From Trichomonas vaginalis G3 (taxonomy: Eukaryota; Parabasalia; Trichomonadida; Trichomonadidae): 64,000 nt of DNA. The notes under the pieces were generated by a model. It did not search any database, was not told the DNA's origin, and saw nothing but the letters and a program-made list of their open reading frames with translations. Below, one piece after another: positions 57,598 to 64,000 of the stretch. The position numbers and the translations under genes were made by a program. Location: contig NC_067205.1 in NCBI RefSeq assembly GCF_026262505.1, forward strand, positions 3,100,001 to 3,164,000, read 5' to 3'. The stretch's first letter is position 1; each line of letters opens with the position of its first letter.

Positions 57598-60500
57598 TTA
57601 AATAAATGGCATACAACATCCATTTTCACAACATACAGCCTTAGTGTGTGCTCCTGTTAATGCAGTCTTACCGATTGTTAAGCGAGTCATTGACCCATTT
57701 TTAAGTTGTAAATTAATATTCTGACCATCAAATATCACTTTATCATTTATTATATCCAAATAATTTTTAGGTGTTAATTGTTTATTTTGTCTTAAACTAA
57801 CACCCTTCATTTTTTGTGCAATCTTTTTAAAATCACTTCCATCAATTGAACCGTTGAATGATGTATAACACTTAGGACATAAAGCAACCATGTTATCACC
57901 TTGTTTCTCAATTGCTAAACCCAATAACTTCTTCTCATGTGCTTTTTCATCAGCTTTATTCTTTAATTTAGGTTTAAATTTCTCATCAAAACAAAAGAAA
58001 TCAAATGGTGCGAATTTGAAAATGTTTTTATCATAAAATTTTTTATCGGTAACAATCGCCTGAAATGCTTGAGTGTTAGGAAGATTTGAGTCGCCAGCAA
58101 TAGCCCAATAAGATGAATCAGTATCACCTTCAATGAAATGAAAACGATTAACATCCATGCATTTATACATAAAATCATAAATGAAAACTAAATACCAGTA
58201 TTTAGCATTATCTAAAGTGAAGAATGCCTCTTGTAAACATGTATCACATCTATAAAATCTATCTTTAAGCATCACTTGATATGTATCTTCACCTATTTCT
58301 CTTATGTTTTTAAACTTATTTGACATACATGCAACGCGTGACTTCTGTGCATTCATTATTTTAGTCTTTGCGTAATTTTGTGTATTCATTGCATCGTAAC
58401 CATATGATCCATTAAGTGAAATCTTGCAAAATAAACTTTTTCCTTTATTTCCTTCTAATTCAGCCTTTTGTCTTTCGTTCATAAATTTGTTCGCAAATTC
58501 ATTAAAACAAGTATTTTTCGTAAATGTTAAAATTGATTGAATATCATCGATGATAAAATGAAATCTGTCTATTAGATACCAAAGATAATAAGAAGAAAAT
58601 GGTTGATATTGGTTGTGTGTTGATGCTAATTGAGTTAATTTTCTCTGTTTCTGGTCAACTGGTAGATTATTTGATTTCATGTAATTATACATAAAACTGC
58701 CAATTGTTTTTTCATCTGTGATAATATCTAAGTTTCTTATTATCGGTAAAAAGTTTATGTAATCATTAATGTATTTTTCATCAATGTGACCCTTTACTTC
58801 AGCCACGAATAAAGTATTTTTCTTTCTAATAATTCCCAGTGCTTTTGCTTTCTTTGTTGCTGTATCACAAATAATAACACCATTCAATCTTCCCGGCATA
58901 TACATTTTATGGTCAGTATATTGAATGAAATCATGAGGATTAGATGAAAATGATGAAGGATATAATGAATTAAAGTCAACTCCAACGAAATGAGTCATAA
59001 TGTTGGTGGTGTCCTCATTTGATACAGTTTTGGTTTCTGGATTATATGAAAGTTTATTAATGTGCGTGATTCCTTTAAGATTAACACGATGTTGAACATT
59101 TGATAGACCACCAGTAATTCCATTACGGAGAATGTGATAAGCTTCAACTGAATCTAAAGTCATTGGTAAATTATTTTTTAATGCGTAATTTCTTAAATTG
59201 ATTCTTAAACGTTGAATGTCTTCATCTTTATTTGATTTTACGACATTGCAATAACAACACATTAACTGACAATTTTCTTTGGTATGTGGTTTTTCATTAT
59301 CGATTCTATCCAATGTTGGTTTATTTGCATATGTAAACGCTTTACCACACATTTTGCATTTAGATGAAAGGATTAAATCGTGATAGTATTGAAAATCATC
59401 CATTGAAACATTATTTTTAGTATCCCTTTCTGCTTTTTCATCTTGTTTCTTATATGATTCAATTTTATATTTCCAATACTTTTTCGTTAATTCAAAACTT
59501 GATTCCACATTTTCTTCTTCTGGATATGTTTCGTTAGGATTGAAGTTCTTATATGCTAACGCGTAACGAATCATTGATGCATTCGATGATAAAGAAAGAT
59601 TATGAAGCATATCAATTTTATAAACAAATGTTTCTTCGATAATTTTATCAATTGGGTCAATCATAATTTCAACATCTTTATTGCAATAATGAATAAAATA
59701 TTCTAATCTATTCTTAAAGTTTTTAGCATCATTGAGATATATTTGATAATCTGAATCGGATATTGTTTCTTGTGTTAATGCTGAATAAAATGAATCTTTC
59801 GTGAATGGTTCCTTTTTATATAATTCATCTTCGTAATTCTCCCATGTGATGAATTGATATGGGAAAAAGGATTTAACACGTGATTTATTGTTTCCGAAAT
59901 CTTGAGTGAATTGGTCTAATGTTCCACCCGCTATATAATTTCTGATGTCAATAAATCTTAATTCATATGGACAGTTTGTTTTCTTTACTATGACTTGCTT
60001 AAATTGAGAAGAAGAACCCAGCATTGATTTTATCTTCCATTTTGCAGTATTTAAATCACGAAGAATTAAATTTAAATCAAACTTTCCTGAATTAAAACCA
60101 ATGATATTCACTTTATTAAATTCTTCATCTAAAAGCTCTTTAAATGCTTCCTTCTGTTTTTCATTTAATGTATGAGACAAAGTCCCCGCCGTTTGGTCCG
60201 TTTGCGACTTCATTAATTCTTCATATTGTTCAATATTTGATTTAGCAACTAATGAACAGGTTGAAAATAAAAACTCAATCCAGTCGGAAATAAAAGAATC
60301 ACTTGAAGTTAAGCAAAAATTCCTCGTAAATGTTTTATCGTTTATTTTGACAGTTGATGATACCATGAATGGTTTTAAGTAAGCGTTTAAAGTTGCACAC
60401 TCAGAAAGTTGTAATTCTTCTTTAGTCTCTAATGTTTCGAAGTCAAAAGTAATATAATATCTTGTTGGTTTATAATATTCCTGTAAATTATGAGCTAATA

Positions 60501-61077
60501 ACCACTGATATATCTTCTGTTTCGTAATATGTGGTGCATATGGTTGTTGTGTGTTTTGCAATTGAACGTCTTGAATTAATCTTCCATTATTTTCTTTACA
60601 TTTCTCACAATGTTTTAAAAATCTTCTTTGGTTTTTCCTTTCTGGATCATCACGGATAGAATATACTTCTTCTTTGCAAAAGGGGCAAACTTTATATCCT
60701 GTGAGTGCTTCAACGTCTGTAATTCTGTCAGCGTGAAGTTTTCCACATGGACTCTGTGTTAATAAAATATTTACTGTTTCAAATTCTGGATCTATCATTA
60801 TTGAATCCACTAATGGAAAGTCTACCTTGTTAATGTCTACGTCTTCTGGTTGAGGATCACAATAATAGAAATCAATATTAATGTTTAACATTCTTGCTAA
60901 CCTCTCACTTTCTGATGAAATGTCAAATCCTTCATATGCATCTATGGCTTCATTTAAATAGCTTCTACGAGTTTTAGGATTAACACCATCAGGAATGTTA
61001 TAGAAGCGTTTAAATAACCTTCTACCTTCGGCTCTTATTTGATTATCATTCATTTTAGCTGTTCCATTTTTGTTCAT
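57598..61077 (-). CDS. Protein-primed family B DNA polymerase with HNH insertion
   Basis: A 1159-residue protein. A zinc-type pair of CxxC motifs comes first (VCPFCKEEVY, KHCEKCKENN). The 3'-5' exonuclease motifs are ITFDFETLE (about 210), GFNSGKFDLNLI (about 330) and HYCNKDVEIM (about 470). Palm motifs are VDFNSLYPSSF (A, about 700), KISLNGSYGYDAM (B, about 890) and FIEGDTDSSYW (C, about 985). Between exonuclease and palm sits an HNH-like module (CKMCGKAFTYANKPTLDRID, then CQLMCCYCN, about 575-625). The C-terminus has CPKC and a Cys-rich tail. It replicates the element; the HNH module is unusual. Confidence 0.9.
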   Translation of the reverse strand: MNKNGTAKMNDNQIRAEGRRLFKRFYNIPDGVNPKTRRSYLNEAIDAYEGFDISSESERLARMLNINIDFYYCDPQPEDVDINKVDFPLVDSIMIDPEFETVNILLTQSPCGKLHADRITDVEALTGYKVCPFCKEEVYSIRDDPERKNQRRFLKHCEKCKENNGRLIQDVQLQNTQQPYAPHITKQKIYQWLLAHNLQEYYKPTRYYITFDFETLETKEELQLSECATLNAYLKPFMVSSTVKINDKTFTRNFCLTSSDSFISDWIEFLFSTCSLVAKSNIEQYEELMKSQTDQTAGTLSHTLNEKQKEAFKELLDEEFNKVNIIGFNSGKFDLNLILRDLNTAKWKIKSMLGSSSQFKQVIVKKTNCPYELRFIDIRNYIAGGTLDQFTQDFGNNKSRVKSFFPYQFITWENYEDELYKKEPFTKDSFYSALTQETISDSDYQIYLNDAKNFKNRLEYFIHYCNKDVEIMIDPIDKIIEETFVYKIDMLHNLSLSSNASMIRYALAYKNFNPNETYPEEENVESSFELTKKYWKYKIESYKKQDEKAERDTKNNVSMDDFQYYHDLILSSKCKMCGKAFTYANKPTLDRIDNEKPHTKENCQLMCCYCNVVKSNKDEDIQRLRINLRNYALKNNLPMTLDSVEAYHILRNGITGGLSNVQHRVNLKGITHINKLSYNPETKTVSNEDTTNIMTHFVGVDFNSLYPSSFSSNPHDFIQYTDHKMYMPGRLNGVIICDTATKKAKALGIIRKKNTLFVAEVKGHIDEKYINDYINFLPIIRNLDIITDEKTIGSFMYNYMKSNNLPVDQKQRKLTQLASTHNQYQPFSSYYLWYLIDRFHFIIDDIQSILTFTKNTCFNEFANKFMNERQKAELEGNKGKSLFCKISLNGSYGYDAMNTQNYAKTKIMNAQKSRVACMSNKFKNIREIGEDTYQVMLKDRFYRCDTCLQEAFFTLDNAKYWYLVFIYDFMYKCMDVNRFHFIEGDTDSSYWAIAGDSNLPNTQAFQAIVTDKKFYDKNIFKFAPFDFFCFDEKFKPKLKNKADEKAHEKKLLGLAIEKQGDNMVALCPKCYTSFNGSIDGSDFKKIAQKMKGVSLRQNKQLTPKNYLDIINDKVIFDGQNINLQLKNGSMTRLTIGKTALTGAHTKAVCCENGCCMPFI

Positions 61078-61135
61078 TTATGTAAGAATAAAAATTAAAT
61101 AAATAAAAATAAAGTTTATTTATTAAAGTCCAGGG

Positions 61136-62251
61136 CTAAAGTCCATAAAATGAATTAAGAACACATAAATTTTTATCATCTGCGACGTGACGAATACATT
61201 TTAATTTACTCAAGAATGCGTACCCTGATACATTAAATCTAATTCCTGTCTTATTTAATTTCACAACTTTGAAAAGGAATGTATGAATAGCTATAAAATG
61301 ATGAGATGATGTTTTATGGGTTGCTTCCATTTTTTCTGAAATAAATGAATAAATATAATGCTTATACGTTTTCATATCTTTTATGTTCTTAATAACGAAT
61401 GGTATAGACCTTTCAACTTCGTCTTCCTTCGGTGCTGTTCTTTCATATGAAACATTATTGGTATCTTCAATAATGAAACCACAATCACATAAAATTTTAT
61501 AGGTTCCAATTGTTTCTTTTGATATTTTATCTAACAAATCAAAAACTTTATCAACACCTGTACATTTATTTAAATAATAATTTGTGTAAATATCATGATC
61601 TTCTTTCTTAATTGTATTAGTTGCATATGTCACGTTTTTAAGAGCTTTTTTGAATTTTTCAGAATCAAGAGGAGGTGAAAGTAATATACATGGATAATCT
61701 CCATCGTCAATAAATTGTAACTTATGTTTATGAATAAATTTTGTGCCTTCTTCTGAAAGTGTTTCGTCAATATCACCATCTAATAAATTTTGTGTTGATT
61801 CTGAGACATAATTTTTATATCTTTCTTCATGAGATTTCTGAACTGCTGATTCTGAAGCTGGGATATTCATTAAACCCTCTACTTCATTTTCATTATATTT
61901 TTCAACTTCTCTTAATTCCTTAATTTTTTCATCTATTTCATCTCTTATTTTTTCCAGTCTTTCAATTTCAATTTCATCGTATTCATCATCATCTTTAATT
62001 CGTTCTTCATAATATTCAGGGAAAACATCAGGTTCTTTAGGTTTTTCTTCTTCAGATGTGGGATATAAGAAATTTATAACATCATCTTTATTCATTTTTT
62101 CATCATAATCTAAATCATTTAATAACTCGGCAAATTTTTGACAATTTCTTAAATAATATTTACTAACTTCATAACCCACCTCCTCTAATATATCCTTTAT
62201 TTCCTCGTTTGTGAATCCTAATTTTTTAACGTTGTTAGTTTTGACACTCAT
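61136..62251 (-). CDS. Outermost right gene, acidic protein
   Basis: A 371-residue protein starting MSVKTNNVKKLGFTNEEIKD inside the TIR leader. The N-terminal domain is helical, then an acidic Glu/Asp-rich coiled-coil stretch (about 90-125). The C-terminal half is alpha/beta with HKTSSHHFIAIHTFLFKVVK. No family is recognised. Expression is probably driven by the same TIR promoter as the left outermost gene. Confidence 0.6.
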   Translation of the reverse strand: MSVKTNNVKKLGFTNEEIKDILEEVGYEVSKYYLRNCQKFAELLNDLDYDEKMNKDDVINFLYPTSEEEKPKEPDVFPEYYEERIKDDDEYDEIEIERLEKIRDEIDEKIKELREVEKYNENEVEGLMNIPASESAVQKSHEERYKNYVSESTQNLLDGDIDETLSEEGTKFIHKHKLQFIDDGDYPCILLSPPLDSEKFKKALKNVTYATNTIKKEDHDIYTNYYLNKCTGVDKVFDLLDKISKETIGTYKILCDCGFIIEDTNNVSYERTAPKEDEVERSIPFVIKNIKDMKTYKHYIYSFISEKMEATHKTSSHHFIAIHTFLFKVVKLNKTGIRFNVSGYAFLSKLKCIRHVADDKNLCVLNSFYGL

Positions 62252-62475
62252 TTTCTTACGAATTAAAAAAAATAAATTATTCATAAATGTAAGACATGAA
62301 TTTTTAAAGTTTATTTTTTATTTCATTATGATAGTGAATCTTTCATTCATTATGATAATTATTTTAAAATTAATGTCATCAATGATTTAATGATTTATAA
62401 ATAAATATATTTTAATGCATCGTCTATATATAGATGTAACAAAAAAAGTCACTAAACCCCCACTTATCTACTACT
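62247..62475 (-). repeat. Right TIR of element B
   Basis: 229 bp, reverse complement of the left TIR minus its 613-bp segment, with only a few base differences in the outer half and an identical inner part. It carries a leader and start codon for the gene at 62251. Confidence 0.9.
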
Positions 62476-62481
62476 CGACGA
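62476..62481. repeat. Target site duplication CGACGA (right)
   Basis: Directly after the right tip, matching 41723-41728. The 80-bp repeat unit resumes here and runs to about 62530. Confidence 0.95.
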
Positions 62482-63340
62482 TTATTTTAACTATGATTTC
62501 CTTAGTTTCCCGAAATGACGATAGTTATCAATACATTTTTATTTTCTTAATTTTTTTCTTAATCCTATTGCTCCTCTATTATTTCAATATATATAATATA
62601 CTTTCCTAAATCATAAAATTTTGATATTAATTAACTTATTGGATTTCATAAATTCTTATTCTTGTTAAATTATGCAATAAATTAAACAGATTTCTATGAA
62701 ATTCTTTTAATAAATATAAGTGTTTATAAATATTGATTTGAAACGTCGATATATACTCTTGACAATTCTAGTTTATAGATCCGTATTTTTCCCAAGTGAG
62801 CGGGGTATCTCCAATCCCAGCCCTATCGTCCTCCCAGTGTCAGTTTTCAATATAAAATCCAAATTTTTTTGAAAATAAAAATTTCGAGAAATTTTTTTGA
62901 TTTTTTTTCTTTGATTTCAATAATTCAAAATAAATTTGGGAGTAAAAAGACACTATTTAATGAAATTCATATGAGTGAATGTGGATAAATACTCTCAAAA
63001 CATACAATTTATCTATTTTTTCTTTATATTATCAACTAATTAGTGATAATTTTTTTTGAATCAGATTTTTTTTCATTAAAAACATAATATATAACACAAC
63101 AATGATGCACACATACGTATCTACACATCAAAATATAAAGCTTGTTTTGGTCTGGGCATCCCAACCCAAAATTCTTAAAAAATTGAATAAAATTGAATAC
63201 TTGGGGCTGGGATACCCATCCCAAAACCGAATTGAATTTTTTGAATTAAAGAATATATTTATGTATTTATAATATACATGTGATGTCTATAAAAAATACT
63301 AAATTCTAAAAAAAATTCAATTTATTCAAAACGTATACTA
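62482..63340. other. Gene-free AT-rich stretch
   Basis: The remainder of the interrupted tandem repeat (to about 62530), then AT-rich DNA without a convincing gene. A palindromic GGGCATCCCAACCC / GGGATACCCATCCC pair lies at 63157-63225. Confidence 0.5.
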
Positions 63341-63990
63341 AGTGATCACTTCATTAGTAGGATCAGCAATCCTACTAAATGGTGAGAACGCCACTAACTA
63401 AAAAGGGAGTCCTTGGAGCTCTTGATCTCTTGTCAGTAGAGTTCATAATGAGGCATGGCATCTACTGATTAGAGATCAGAGCAATCCTACCTTATCTTCA
63501 GGAGCTACAAAGCTCCTAATCGTTACGAGAGGGAGCCTTGGAGCTCCTGAAGCTCATCAGCAGAGGCTATTTACCATTTGGGCCTCTTCTGATGAAAGAT
63601 GCGAAACACGTCTACGAACCAGGAGCTTCAAAGCTTCTAATCCTTACTAAAGGGAGCTTTGGAGCTCCTGAGTCTCCATCAACAGAGTCCCAGATGGTAA
63701 ATGTCCTTTGCTGATGAAAGATGCGAAACACATCTACGAACCAGGAGCTCCAAAGCTCCTAATCCTTACGAAAGGGAGCTTTGGAGCTCCTGAAACTCCT
63801 TTTACTATAAAATAGGACAGTTTTCTTCTGAGGTTCTCATCAAATCTAAGACTTCAGAAGAAAGCTGTCCTATCAATGTATACTTACACTCTCATGGACT
63901 ACAAGTGTACAATTTTAAGGCAGAGATTATCCGAGGCCTCTCATCAAATGAGGGACCTCGGATAATCTCTACCTTAAGTAGTCAAATAAC
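63341..63990. repeat. Hairpin-dense repeat region
   Basis: Palindrome AGTGATCACT at 63341 is followed by a 10-bp hairpin (TTAGTAGGAT-cagca-ATCCTACTAA, 63354-63378). Next come three degenerate copies of a unit of about 122 bp, each with an AGGAGCTCCAAAGCTCC / GGAGCTTTGGAGCTCCT inverted repeat (perfect at 63743-63791). A TAGGACAG ... CTGTCCTA inverted repeat follows, then a 15-bp stem (AGAGATTATCCGAGG) near 63924-63971. No coding frame. Candidate structured RNA or non-autonomous transposon; it runs almost to the window edge. Confidence 0.7.
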
Positions 63991-64000
63991 TTTTCTCACT

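Larger units (their letters stand above)
41729..62475. mobile_element. Polinton/Maverick element B
   Basis: 20,747 bp with AGTAGTAGATAAGTG tips and a perfect 6-bp target duplication. It carries a family B polymerase, integrase, packaging ATPase, capsid regions, PrimPol-helicase, KilA-N protein and a large tail-fibre protein. The TIRs are nearly identical apart from one large length difference, and the target duplication is intact, so insertion is fairly recent. The element looks broken, with very roughly 6-8 breaks concentrated in the structural genes; replication and integration genes remain long open frames. It is a different lineage from element A. Confidence 0.95.

Noticed and set aside
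62415-62609. 64-residue frame at the right edge of element B
   Set aside because: It starts inside the TIR and runs out into tandem repeat; composition is AT-driven.
1-64000. tRNA or rRNA genes
   Set aside because: No cloverleaf or rRNA-like segment was noticed; an automated search would be needed to exclude them.

Overview
The window looks like nuclear DNA of a trichomonad parasite. A Tritrichomonas-like genome fits best, because the DNA is very AT-rich, host genes have no visible introns, and coiled-coil and GT61-type proteins sit beside giant Polinton (Maverick) elements. The species call is inference. Two Polintons of different lineages make up about 45 kb of the 64 kb, and host genes occupy the rest.

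Layout. 126-3170: host coiled-coil gene. 3334-28048: Polinton A, about 24.7 kb, with imperfect terminal inverted repeats (TIRs) tipped by A/T homopolymers. 28147-40734: host block with a PHD/SET-like chromatin gene, a 1625-residue helical protein, a GT61-type glycosyltransferase and a second coiled-coil protein. 41466-41728: an 80-bp tandem repeat. 41729-62475: Polinton B, 20,747 bp, with AGTAGTAG tips and a perfect 6-bp target duplication (CGACGA), inserted into that tandem repeat. 62476-64000: remaining repeat copies, then a hairpin-dense gene-free stretch.

Gene content of the elements. Both carry the Polinton core: family B DNA polymerase, DDE-type integrase, packaging ATPase, double-jelly-roll-type capsid region, a penton-like candidate, an SF3 (D5-like) helicase and small amphipathic proteins. 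Both also carry a phage-like tail-fibre/collar protein. A adds a D12-class adenine methyltransferase, an HNH-tailed acidic protein and many small hypothetical proteins. B adds a KilA-N protein, a PrimPol-helicase, an HNH module inside its polymerase and an Asp-box propeller inside its tail-fibre protein. Both elements look broken, with very roughly 8-10 breaks in A and 6-8 in B. Many of their genes are still open, so both look fairly young.

Most unusual structure. Both elements share a cis-element in which a short word is repeated directly and then closed by a palindrome of the same word, between conserved flanks (CAAAAATAAT...TTTA on one side, CATGA-type on the other). The word differs by copy: AGGTGAAA at 15.8-17.2 kb, GTTAGA at 27.4 and 52.6 kb, GTCACC at 52.7-52.8 and 55.3-55.6 kb. 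Arrays flank single genes in inverted orientation. A separate 25-bp repeat with an ABAAB higher-order pattern (27.5-27.8 kb) recurs as short copies at 15.85 and 55.5 kb. These look like evolving binding sites or cassette ends and are the best candidates for something undescribed.
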